The position numbers and the translations under genes were made by a program. Below, piece after piece: positions 17,647 through 25,403 of a stretch of DNA of 64,000 nucleotides. Under the pieces are notes generated by a model that was given only the letters and a program-made list of their open reading frames with translations, did no database searches and had not been told where the DNA came from. Source of the stretch: Pedobacter frigiditerrae (GTDB lineage Bacteria; Bacteroidota; Bacteroidia; Sphingobacteriales; Sphingobacteriaceae); assembly GCF_032678705.1 (NCBI RefSeq), contig NZ_JAVTSS010000001.1, positions 930,001 to 994,000 on the forward strand. Reading direction: 5' to 3'. Each line of letters begins with the position of its first letter. Positions within the stretch are counted from its first letter, which is position 1.

Positions 17647-17674
17647 GGGTTAGGGGTTAGGGGTTAGGGGTTAG
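17647..17674 (+). repeat. GGGTTAG x4 array immediately upstream of mnmE
   Basis: Four perfect tandem copies of GGGTTAG, identical in permutation to a telomere-like TTAGGGG repeat. It lies 4 bp upstream of the mnmE start, so the mnmE leader would carry C-rich repeats and the opposite strand four G-tracts able to form a G-quadruplex. Confidence 0.85.
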
Positions 17675-17777
17675 CGTTTGGGGTTAGTCTAACGCAAAGG
17701 CCAAAGCTCAAAATTAAAGCGCAAAAATAATATTTTTTATCTGTAGTTATGGTAATACTTAGGTAAGGTGTTTGCAT

Positions 17778-17805
17778 AAAAAAGACCGCACCTTTCGATG
17801 CAGCC
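17778..17805 (-). terminator. Rho-independent terminator after the caspase-like gene
   Basis: Read on the - strand: 7-bp stem (17799-17805 with 17784-17790, two G-U pairs), 8-nt loop, then six U from 17783 to 17778. It lies 40 bp after the stop of the caspase-like gene. Confidence 0.65.
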
Positions 17806-17844
17806 TTCCTTCTTCCCCTAAAACTAATTTTCTTATTGTTTGGT

Positions 17845-19884
17845 TTATTGTTTTTCTTTTAGTGTGTATATGATATTGTAAACACTGCCTTCGGCTTCCT
17901 TAACTGAAACTACTTTTGGTCCTCTGGTAGCTGAGGTACTCGATTGATCTACCAATCCTTCCAACATACTTAAAACTCCTTTTTTACCGGTATCACCTCT
18001 AGCTGCTCTTGGTGTGGCTAATCCCTCAAGGTTAATTTCTTTTGAGGTTACAAATACCTTTAAAACTTCGGTGCCAAAAGGTTCGCCTAGTTCTATTTCA
18101 TACTTGTCAAAAATTCTGGTTTGCCCAGGTTCTATTCTTAAATCTCCAGGATAAATCTCTTGCTCTTTATTAGGTAAAAATGTATTGATAATTCCATTGG
18201 GTTGTAAATCTAGGATATTCACGTATACCGCTTTTTTACCAGTATTTTTTATCCACAACATCACCTTGTCCCCATCTACGAAGTTATAAGTTCGATCATC
18301 AAATTTAGCTTTCATTGCAGCCTCATCTGGTTTTCCATCTACCACTGGAATTAATTTTACTTGAGCCATGATAGTTGAGTCTTTTAATACCAATTTCTCT
18401 AATAGCTTATATTGAGCATATCTATTAATAGCTCCTTTTAAAGCAATAGTATCTGTTGCTGTTGGGATATCAGTGAAACGATAACCATTAGCAGCAATGC
18501 TGATGGTGTCGCTACCTTGTCCTTTTACAATTAATAACTCTGGTTCACCTACCAGACTTACTAAGGGCAATTTTTTAAGCGCCGCAGTTATTCTGGCTGT
18601 TTCTTCTGCTGTGTAAGCAAGACTGCCTCTAGATTTTGGAGAAAAACCCACTACAATTGGCTTGGTAGTAAACAATGGCTCTGAGATAAACACATACATT
18701 TGACTTGGCTGTGTAAGCTTTGTAATTTTATCTAGCTTGATGGTTGCCTTGTAATTGGTTGATTTAATTACAACCCCTTTTGCCAAAGCCACTGATTTAC
18801 TTGGGTCAATTGTTCCTGATGGATAAATATTAACCTTTGCTCCAACGCTTAAACCTGCAAATGATCCCGCCCTCACTAAAATCTCTAATGGGTTGTTAAT
18901 TTTTTCTACCTCGATAAAAGGTTTTTGATCTACAAAAGCACCACCAAATAATGTTCTATCTAGGCCATTACCTTCCAGTACAGGATGCTGACCTGGTACT
19001 TTCTCGTTCATGATGGCTTGTATGTTAGCAAACAAAGTGCGGTAGGTTGTACCTGGTTTTAGATTTTCGAATACTTTGCTAATGGCATAAGTTAATGAAC
19101 CCATACCTACATTATCATCACCGGTGGTTTCAAAATTTAATTCAGATGCCAAGGCTGCAGAAACAACCACATAAGTTGCTAAATCTTTATCATTACCACG
19201 AGATGCCGTACTTTCCTTAAAAACCTCTTCACCAGCTTCTTTTCTAAATTTTCGATCAAAGCCACTATACACCAGTGCTGGTTTTCCTCCTCTTGTTTGC
19301 GCAGAACCACGAGTTCCTGATCCAGAATGACAGTTGTCCATGAATACCACTACATCACCTTCATTACCTAAGGCGGCTCTTAGACGCTGAATATAAGCGC
19401 CAAATTCATCATCTCTAAAATAATTGACCTGTAGTTTTTCATATTCAGCTTTGCTTAAAGTACCTCTTGCAATAGCGGTCTTATCGGCTCCCATAGCAAG
19501 GGTAGCATTGTAAGAAACTATAGTTTCATCATAACCATCAGCTTCATCGTCATTGTCATCTGCAACCTGTTCCCCATGAGAAGACACATGTATCACAACC
19601 ACATCTTTTTTGCCAACGCTACTGATCAAATTTTCAAAAGCAGCTTTAATGCCTTCTTTTGTTGCTACAGAATCTGCAACTACTTTAACATTATTTGCAG
19701 GGAAACCTTGTTTGGCTAAAGTGTTTTTAATGTAGCCCACATCTTGAGCACTAGAAATTTTGCTCCAACCACCTGCTTCAGGATAATCGCCTATGGCAAA
19801 AATTAGCGCATGTTTTTTTTGAGCATTAACTGTTGCAACAGCAAATAAAAGGATAAGTAAACTGAACGTTAATTTGAGTTTCAT
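17845..19884 (-). CDS. Secreted caspase-family (peptidase C14) protein with DUF4384-like C terminus
   Basis: 679 aa, signal peptide 1-21 (TVNAQ). The caspase-like p20 fold spans about 23-320: KKHALIFAIGDYP, catalytic His103 in HVSSHGEQ, the acidic DGYDET segment (116-121), and catalytic Cys185 in MDNCHSG. So the dyad is intact and a Lys/Arg-cleaving metacaspase-like activity is possible. The middle region (about 325-480) is beta-rich. The C-terminal part (about 480-640, with FVDGDKVMLWIKNTGKKAVY, LDLQPNGIINTFLP and GTEVLKVFVTS) resembles DUF4384, which often follows caspase-like domains. Exported to periplasm or surface. A NarL-like palindrome and a TAnnTTTA box lie upstream (19922-19968), shared in design with three other genes here. 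Substrates unknown. Confidence 0.88.
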   Translation of the reverse strand: MKLKLTFSLLILLFAVATVNAQKKHALIFAIGDYPEAGGWSKISSAQDVGYIKNTLAKQGFPANNVKVVADSVATKEGIKAAFENLISSVGKKDVVVIHVSSHGEQVADDNDDEADGYDETIVSYNATLAMGADKTAIARGTLSKAEYEKLQVNYFRDDEFGAYIQRLRAALGNEGDVVVFMDNCHSGSGTRGSAQTRGGKPALVYSGFDRKFRKEAGEEVFKESTASRGNDKDLATYVVVSAALASELNFETTGDDNVGMGSLTYAISKVFENLKPGTTYRTLFANIQAIMNEKVPGQHPVLEGNGLDRTLFGGAFVDQKPFIEVEKINNPLEILVRAGSFAGLSVGAKVNIYPSGTIDPSKSVALAKGVVIKSTNYKATIKLDKITKLTQPSQMYVFISEPLFTTKPIVVGFSPKSRGSLAYTAEETARITAALKKLPLVSLVGEPELLIVKGQGSDTISIAANGYRFTDIPTATDTIALKGAINRYAQYKLLEKLVLKDSTIMAQVKLIPVVDGKPDEAAMKAKFDDRTYNFVDGDKVMLWIKNTGKKAVYVNILDLQPNGIINTFLPNKEQEIYPGDLRIEPGQTRIFDKYEIELGEPFGTEVLKVFVTSKEINLEGLATPRAARGDTGKKGVLSMLEGLVDQSSTSATRGPKVVSVKEAEGSVYNIIYTLKEKQ

Positions 19885-19921
19885 ATCGAAGTTTTAAAAT
19901 CCACTAATGTTAATGAATAGC

Positions 19922-19968
19922 TAAAATTACTTTTAAATAAGGAATGAAAAAATACCTAGAAGTGGGTA
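19922..19968 (-). promoter_or_regulatory. Promoter with NarL-like palindrome (site A) for the caspase-like gene
   Basis: The 16-nt site TACC-N8-GGTA at 19953-19968 (longer arms AAATACC/GGTATTT at 19950-19971) is followed on the - strand by the -7-like box TAATTTTA at 19929-19922, exactly 39 bases after the first base of the site. The box is 37 bp before the start codon. Confidence 0.6.
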
Positions 19969-19982
19969 TTTCTAATTGAGGT

Positions 19983-20017
19983 AAGATGGAAGATGTGAAA
20001 TGGAAAAGGGAAAATGT
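19983..20017 (+). repeat. Heptanucleotide array, AARATGK type
   Basis: Five 7-nt units in phase (AAGATGG, AAGATGT, GAAATGG, AAAAGGG, AAAATGT) between the two divergent promoters. Confidence 0.7.
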
Positions 20018-20081
20018 TTATGCTGTTGGCATCCCTTTGAGAAAAGTATACAACAGGAAATTCTGAGAGAAAAAATTTATC

Positions 20082-20128
20082 TACCTAAAAATTAGTATTG
20101 ACAATTTTGTTCTGCTCATATAAATTTG
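20082..20128 (+). promoter_or_regulatory. Promoter with NarL-like palindrome (site B) for the WG-repeat gene
   Basis: Site TACC-N8-AGTA at 20082-20097 (one half degenerate), then TTG at 20098-20100 as a -33 element and TAAATTTG at 20121-20128 as a perfect TAnnTTTG -7 box, 20 bp apart. The box again begins 39 bases after the site start, and lies 31 bp before the ATG at 20160. Confidence 0.65.
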
Positions 20129-20159
20129 TGGTCTAAAAAGTTTAATAAAATTTAATAAA

Positions 20160-21077
20160 ATGAAAAGGTTTTTATTCGCCATTTTCCTATGCACCTTAGC
20201 GTGGGAAACCACCTATGCTCAAAGTTTAACATAATATTGGGATAACACCGTGTCTAAATACGGATTAAAAGACAAGGATAACAAAGTAGTTGTGCCAGCA
20301 AAATACGATGCTATTAATTGGAAAGAAAATGTGAACCTGTACGTGGTTCAATTAAACTACAAATCTGGCTTAATAGATGCTACAGGTAAAGAAATTTTGG
20401 CAATTAATTATAAGTTCATAGGAGATTTTAGTGAAGGATTAGCGGTATTAAGGACTTCCAACTATAAAGATGGATTTATAGATCAAACTGGTAAAATTGT
20501 AATACCAATGAATTTCGTAGATGCTTCTAATTTTAACGGAGGTTTGGCACGTGTAGCTGTTGAGGTACCACAAGGGTATAGTACGGTAAAACGATATGGC
20601 TTTATTGACAAAACCGGAAGTTTTGTAATCCCAGCTAAGTTTGAGTTTGTTGGGTTATTTAGTGAAGGCTTGGCAAGTGTTTATGGAGATTCTAAATGGG
20701 GCTATATTGATAAAACTGGAAATCTGGTTATTCCTTATACAGCCTACCAAAAAGCACAAGATTTTTATCAGGGATTAGCTGTAGTGATGAACAACGACAA
20801 ATATGGCTTCATTAATACTCAAGGGAAGTTGGTTATTCCGATGAAGTACGATTATGCCAATAGCTTTCGGAAAGGCCTTGCTGCGGTAAACATTGGTGCA
20901 AGTCCTGCTTTTTCTGGCTTACCACAAGGTGGAAAATATGGCTTTATTGATACGACAGGAAAGACAGTGCTTAACTTTAACTACGATAAGGCCAATGGGT
21001 TTTTCAAGGGAAAAGCAGCGGTAGAAGTAAATGGTAGGAAATTTTATATCGATAAAAACGGACAAGAAGTAAAGTGA
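20160..21077 (+). pseudogene. WG-repeat protein gene interrupted by an in-frame TAA after its signal peptide
   Basis: ATG 20160 starts a 24-codon signal peptide reading MKRFLFAIFLCTLAWETTYA then QSLT, stopped by TAA at 20232-20234. The same frame continues without another stop through Y-W-D-N-T and then 7-8 WG-type repeats (pattern YGFID.TGK.VIP..Y) to TGA 21075-21077. The longest intact frame begins at GTG 20250 but lacks a signal peptide. A single base change (for example CAA to TAA) would explain this. WG-repeat proteins are beta-rich, mostly uncharacterised surface or periplasmic proteins. The promoter upstream looks intact, so the loss may be recent, or the stop may be read through or a sequencing error. 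About 305 codons when repaired. Confidence 0.75.
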
Positions 21078-21132
21078 GGGGGATAAAGTGAATGGGAAAT
21101 GGAGGGAAGTTGTAAGAAATCCGAAAGATAAG

Positions 21133-21174
21133 TGGATGTGAAATGTAAAATGGAAGAGGGAAAATAGAAGAGGT
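21133..21174 (+). repeat. Heptanucleotide array, AARATGK type
   Basis: Six 7-nt units in phase (TGGATGT, GAAATGT, AAAATGG, AAGAGGG, AAAATAG, AAGAGGT), 55 bp after the WG stop. Confidence 0.7.
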
Positions 21175-21273
21175 TCGAAAGATCAAGAGCTAAATACAAA
21201 ATCTTTAAAGAGGATCTTGCAATTGCAAGGTAGGGAAAATGTTATCCCCCTCAAGGAGAGGGTAAGTGCCTGC

Positions 21274-21290
21274 TCCGATTTTATATCGGA
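21274..21290. repeat. Small hairpin element with an inverted copy at 37080-37096
   Basis: Arms tccgat/atcgga with centre tttat; followed by GGGGAGG and a T-rich run, so it may also terminate transcription. The reverse complement of this core occurs near 37080 before the HTCS gene. Confidence 0.5.
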
Positions 21291-21378
21291 GGGGAGGTTT
21301 TTGTTTTTTAATAAATTGATTAACAACAAGTTTGAAAAATGAAAAGTTCGGCCTCCTGCACTTAATTACCTTAATCCC

Positions 21379-21429
21379 TTAATGTTAACGAATAGAAATT
21401 CAGCTAGTTCAATCAGCTAAAGCAAACGG
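21379..21429 (+). repeat. 51-bp direct repeat, copy 1
   Basis: Identical to copy 2 (21520-21570) over the first 20 bases (ttaatgttaacgaatagaaa) and the last 17 (tcagctaaagcaaacgg), with an unrelated 14-bp middle of the same length. Confidence 0.75.
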
Positions 21430-21519
21430 CAATGATACAATGTTGAGCAAACCCAGTCGACGCTATCAATTTGCAACTGTTCGGATTTTCCGAACTATTG
21501 CTTAAATGAATAATGGCTT

Positions 21520-21570
21520 TTAATGTTAACGAATAGAAAACCATCTCATTCCGTCAGCTAAAGCAAACGG
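21520..21570 (+). repeat. 51-bp direct repeat, copy 2
   Basis: Second copy, 141 bp after the first. Both conserved ends keep the same distance although the middle differs. Confidence 0.75.
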
Positions 21571-21719
21571 TCCCGATAATCGGGAAATCAATATAATAAA
21601 TCAAAGAACGAATAACGTTGAAACGAATGTAAAATGAAAATCCATAGCCTGTAGCATTGGGAAACGGCGTGACCGCATTTGAACAGTTTTGACCTGTTTT
21701 GAACGATTTAAATGTAGGT

Positions 21720-21751
21720 TTGTTCGAGACTTGTTCGAGACTTGTTCGAGA
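21720..21751 (+). repeat. Tandem 11-nt repeat (TTGTTCGAGAC x2.9)
   Basis: Two perfect copies of TTGTTCGAGAC and a third lacking the last base. Confidence 0.85.
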
Positions 21752-21812
21752 AACGTTGCTTTAAAGGCCGATTCCTCGAAGGAATCTGGGAGGAATGTGG
21801 GAGAAGACAGCT

Positions 21813-21854
21813 TAAATGGAAAAAGGAAAATGTAAGATGTAAAATGGAGTAGGT
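21813..21854 (+). repeat. Heptanucleotide array, AARATGK type
   Basis: Six 7-nt units in phase (TAAATGG, AAAAAGG, AAAATGT, AAGATGT, AAAATGG, AGTAGGT), 179 bp before hsdM. Confidence 0.7.
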
Positions 21855-22033
21855 TCAAGAAACAAACAACTAGTAAAGAAGGCGAACAAACTCCAGGAAA
21901 ACGTTCTTCTTATCAACTCCACAACTCAACCTTTTAACTCAAATGTTCATAATTTTTACAAATACCCTTGTACAGTAAATATTTCCTATTTTAGGGCGAT
22001 AAGTTTGAAATAAACAACTTCCAAAAATTATAA

Positions 22034-24382
22034 ATGAATACAGCTGTACACAATAAATTAGTTTCCTTTATTTGGTCTATTGCAGATGACTGCTTACGAG
22101 ATGTTTACGTTCGTGGTAAATACCGTGATGTGATTTTGCCAATGGTAGTGCTAAGGAGATTAGATGCATTACTAGAACCAACCAAAGAAGCAGTTTTAGA
22201 AGAATTAACCTTCCAAAGAGACGAAGCTAAGTTTACTGAATGGGATGAGGGTGGTTTGAAACAAGCATCAGGTTATGTTTTTTACAATACAAGTGAGTGG
22301 ACTTTACAGCGTTTGCACGATACAGCAACCAATAGTCAGCAGATATTACAAGCAAATTTCGAAGATTATTTAAATGGCTTTAGCGATAACGTCAAAGAAA
22401 TTATTGAAAAATTCAAGCTAAAAAGTCAGGTGCGCCACATGGCAACTAAAGATGTATTGCTAGATGTCTTAGAGAAATTTACCTCATCATACATTAACCT
22501 AACCCCATTTCAAAAATTAGATCCTGATGGTAGAAAATTACCACCACTTTCTAACTTGGGTATGGGTTATGTTTTCGAAGAATTAATTAGAAAATTCAAC
22601 GAAGAAAACAATGAGGAAGCAGGGGAACACTTTACCCCTCGTGAAGTAATTGATTTAATGACGCACATTATTTTCGACCCCATAAAAAATAACCTGCCAC
22701 CGGTAATGACCATTTACGATCCGGCCTGTGGTTCTGGAGGGATGTTGACAGAATCTCAAAACTTTATTAAAGATGAAGATGGAGAGATTAAAGCCAAAGG
22801 CGATGTTTATTTGTACGGAAAAGAGATCAACGATGAAACTTATGCCATCTGCAAATCAGATATGATGATTAAGGGCAACAACCCTGAAAATATCCGAGTA
22901 GGCTCGACCCTTTCAACTGATGAATTTGCGGGTACTACTTTCGATTTTATGCTTTCTAACCCACCTTATGGTAAATCCTGGGCAAGTGAGCAGAAATATA
23001 TAAAAGATGGAAAGGATGTAATTGATTCACGTTTTCAGATCAAATTAAAAAACTATTGGGGCGAAGAAGAAGATGCCGATGCTATTCCTCGTTCATCTGA
23101 TGGTCAATTACTTTTCTTGATGGAAATGGTTAGCAAAATGAAACCCTTAGCCAGCAGTAAATTCGGAACTCGTATTGCATCTGTACACAATGGAAGTAGT
23201 TTGTTTACAGGCGATGCAGGTGGCGGAGAAAGTAATATCAGGAGATATATTATTGAAAATGATTGGTTAGAAGCCATTGTGCAAATGCCAAATAACTTAT
23301 TCTACAATACAGGGATTACCACTTACATCTGGATTTTAAGCAATAATAAAGCAGCTCATCGAAAAGGAAAGGTTCAACTCATTGATGCTGGTCAGCTTTA
23401 TCAAAAATTGCGTAAAAACCTTGGGCAAAAAAACTGTGAGTTTGCACCAGCACACATCAATGAAATTGTAAAGATTTATACCGAAATGCAAGTCATTGAA
23501 AAAACGGATGACAAAGGAATTGCCGCTCAAGTTTTTGATAATAGCGATTTCGGATTTCATAAAGTAACCATCGAAAGACCAAAACGTTTAAATGCTCAAT
23601 TTACCGCAGAGCGGATTGCCAGTTTAAGATTTGATAAAAACTTGAACGATGCGATGGTTCATGTATATGAAACTTATGGCGAAGAAGTTTACCAAGACTT
23701 GAGTAAACACGAAAAGGACATTAAGGAATGGGCAGAAAAGCAAGAATTAAACTTAAATGCCAAACAAGAAAAAACATTGGTTAATGTAGCCACTTGGCAA
23801 AAACAATTAGCCATCTTAAAAACAGCTGAAGTTTTATTAAAAGCTTTCGGAGATAAAACTTACAGCGATTTTGATGTATTTGTAAACGAAGTTGACGATG
23901 TTTTAAAAGCCGAAAAAATTAAACTTTCTGCAAGTGAGAAAAATGCCATTTTAAATGCAGTAAGCTGGTACGATGAAGAAGCAGAGAAAGTAAAGAAAAG
24001 CATTGTAAAACTGAGTGGAGAAAAATTGAGTGATTTGTTAAGTCGTTTAGGTTGCAAAGCCGATCAATTGGGAGATTATGGTTATTACTTAACCGATAAT
24101 AAAGGTGAGTATCAAACCTATGAAACAGAAAGCGATTTACGCGATACAGAAAACGTACCATTAAAAGAAAACATCAATAGCTACTTTTTAAGAGAAGTTA
24201 AACCTCACGTTGCCGAAGCGTGGATTAACCTTGATGCTACTAAGATTGGTTACGAAATTAGCTTTAACAAGTATTTCTATCGCCATAAACCTTTACGCAG
24301 TATTGAAGAAGTAACAGCTGATATTTTAGCTTTAGAAAATGAGAGTGATGGTTTAATTCGTGAAATTTTAAACCTAGCCTAG
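22034..24382 (+). CDS. hsdM: Type I restriction-modification DNA methyltransferase subunit
   Basis: 782 aa N6-adenine methyltransferase (M subunit). The N-terminal helical HsdM_N domain spans about 1-160 (FIWSIADDCLRDVYV). The catalytic domain has EHFTPREVIDLM (about 198), SAM-binding motif I DPACGSGGM (Asp229) and the catalytic NPPY at 309-312. The C-terminal part (about 510-782) is longer than in E. coli HsdM and helical, probably for contact with HsdS. First gene of the defence operon; the rhuM gene begins one base after its stop. With HsdS it methylates adenines in a bipartite site and protects host DNA. Confidence 0.95.
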   Translation: MNTAVHNKLVSFIWSIADDCLRDVYVRGKYRDVILPMVVLRRLDALLEPTKEAVLEELTFQRDEAKFTEWDEGGLKQASGYVFYNTSEWTLQRLHDTATNSQQILQANFEDYLNGFSDNVKEIIEKFKLKSQVRHMATKDVLLDVLEKFTSSYINLTPFQKLDPDGRKLPPLSNLGMGYVFEELIRKFNEENNEEAGEHFTPREVIDLMTHIIFDPIKNNLPPVMTIYDPACGSGGMLTESQNFIKDEDGEIKAKGDVYLYGKEINDETYAICKSDMMIKGNNPENIRVGSTLSTDEFAGTTFDFMLSNPPYGKSWASEQKYIKDGKDVIDSRFQIKLKNYWGEEEDADAIPRSSDGQLLFLMEMVSKMKPLASSKFGTRIASVHNGSSLFTGDAGGGESNIRRYIIENDWLEAIVQMPNNLFYNTGITTYIWILSNNKAAHRKGKVQLIDAGQLYQKLRKNLGQKNCEFAPAHINEIVKIYTEMQVIEKTDDKGIAAQVFDNSDFGFHKVTIERPKRLNAQFTAERIASLRFDKNLNDAMVHVYETYGEEVYQDLSKHEKDIKEWAEKQELNLNAKQEKTLVNVATWQKQLAILKTAEVLLKAFGDKTYSDFDVFVNEVDDVLKAEKIKLSASEKNAILNAVSWYDEEAEKVKKSIVKLSGEKLSDLLSRLGCKADQLGDYGYYLTDNKGEYQTYETESDLRDTENVPLKENINSYFLREVKPHVAEAWINLDATKIGYEISFNKYFYRHKPLRSIEEVTADILALENESDGLIREILNLA

Positions 24383-24383
24383 T

Positions 24384-25403
24384 ATGAATTCAGAATTAAT
24401 TTTATACCAATCTGATGATGGGCAAACCAAAATACAAACCCGTTTAGAGGATGAAACCGTTTGGCTTACTCAAGCACAAATGGCAGAATTGTTTGGCAAG
24501 GGTAGAACTACTATCACTGAGCACATTAATAATGTTTTTAAAGAAGGGGAATTAGATAAAGAAGTGGTATGTCGGAAATTCCGACATACCACTCTACATG
24601 GTGCAATTGCAGAAAAAACCCAAGAAGTTGAAACAACTTATTATAACCTCGATGTGATTATCTCTGTTGGCTATCGGGTAAAAAGCTTGCAGGGAACCAA
24701 GTTTAGGCAATGGGCAACAGCCAGGCTACGGGAATATTTGGTGAAGGGTTTTACTATGAACGATGAACTGCTGAAACAAGCAGGTGGTGGCGATTACTTT
24801 GACGAGTTATTAGCTCGTATTAGAGACATTCGTTCGTCTGAAAAAGTATTTTGGCGCAAAGTATTAGATGTTTATGCAACCAGCATAGATTACGATCCAA
24901 ATACCGAAACCTCGCAAACCTTTTTTAAGACCATACAAAACAAAATGCATTGGGCTGCACACGGACAAACCGCTGCAGAAGTAGTGTATAGCCGTATAGA
25001 TGCCGCAAAACCTTTTCTAGGCTTAACCAATTTTAAAGGTTTGCAACCAACTCAACAAGAAATTGCTGTAGCCAAAAATTATTTAAACGAGCAAGAATTA
25101 AATGTGCTTAACCGCATGGTAACGGCTTATTTAGAGGTAGCAGAATTACAAGCCTTAAACCGCAAACCTATGCACATGCAAGATTGGCTGCAACGTGTTG
25201 ACGACTTTTTGAAAATGACGGGTAATGATATTTTAACACACTCCGGAACTGTTAGCCACGAACAAGCTTTGTCTAAAGCTAAACAACACTATAATAGTTA
25301 TAAGGAAAGCTTAAAAAACGAACTCTCTAAAGTAGAACAAGACTTTGTGCAACATTTAGAACAAACCACTAAACAGCTTAAAAATAAGAATGATGGAAAT
25401 TAA
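24384..25403 (+). CDS. rhuM: RhuM family protein (virulence RhuM-like) inside a type I R-M operon
   Basis: 339 aa. The N-terminal part (about 1-60) has the RhuM/KilA-N-like DNA-binding look: ILYQSDDGQTKIQTR, WLTQAQMAELFGKGRTTITEHI. Then come YYNLDVIISVGYRV and FRQWAT with LREYLVKGF (about 90-130), the strongest RhuM signature, and a helical C terminus ending in a coiled-coil-like, Lys/Glu-rich tail. RhuM proteins are named from Salmonella SPI-3 but are frequent as cargo between hsdM and hsdS in type I loci; their role is unknown, perhaps regulatory. A perfect 29-nt palindrome lies within codons 61-70. The gene starts 1 bp after hsdM and overlaps hsdS by 14 bp, so it is translationally coupled to both. 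Confidence 0.9.
   Translation: MNSELILYQSDDGQTKIQTRLEDETVWLTQAQMAELFGKGRTTITEHINNVFKEGELDKEVVCRKFRHTTLHGAIAEKTQEVETTYYNLDVIISVGYRVKSLQGTKFRQWATARLREYLVKGFTMNDELLKQAGGGDYFDELLARIRDIRSSEKVFWRKVLDVYATSIDYDPNTETSQTFFKTIQNKMHWAAHGQTAAEVVYSRIDAAKPFLGLTNFKGLQPTQQEIAVAKNYLNEQELNVLNRMVTAYLEVAELQALNRKPMHMQDWLQRVDDFLKMTGNDILTHSGTVSHEQALSKAKQHYNSYKESLKNELSKVEQDFVQHLEQTTKQLKNKNDGN
24564..24592. promoter_or_regulatory. Perfect 29-nt palindrome within the rhuM coding sequence
   Basis: Two 14-nt arms (24564-24577, gtggtatgtcggaa, and 24579-24592) are exact reverse complements around a single central A. It encodes V-V-C-R-K-F-R-H-T-T. In RNA it could fold into a strong stem but only with a small loop; in DNA it could be a dimer binding site or cruciform. 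Confidence 0.85.

Larger units (their letters stand above)
21078..22033. other. 956-bp noncoding repeat-dense interval before the restriction operon
   Basis: No credible gene. It holds two AARATGK arrays (21133-21174, 21813-21854), a small hairpin (21274-21290), two 51-bp partial direct repeats (21379-21429 and 21520-21570), a short palindrome (tcccgat-a-atcggga, 21571-21585) and three tandem 11-mers (21720-21751). An 85-codon minus-strand frame at 21601-21858 runs through these repeats and is not counted. Any promoter for hsdM probably lies at 21960-22010; I see no clean match. Confidence 0.6.

Noticed and set aside
21274..21570. att-like site for the restriction operon
   Set aside because: Direct repeats are present upstream only; I could not find a matching copy after 34174.
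14639..21854. CRISPR array, considered for the repeated short units
   Set aside because: Units are 7-11 nt, directly tandem and without spacers; no cas genes are present.
21601..21858. 85-codon - strand frame before hsdM
   Set aside because: It passes through the 11-nt tandem repeat and a heptad array, and its residues simply reflect those repeats.
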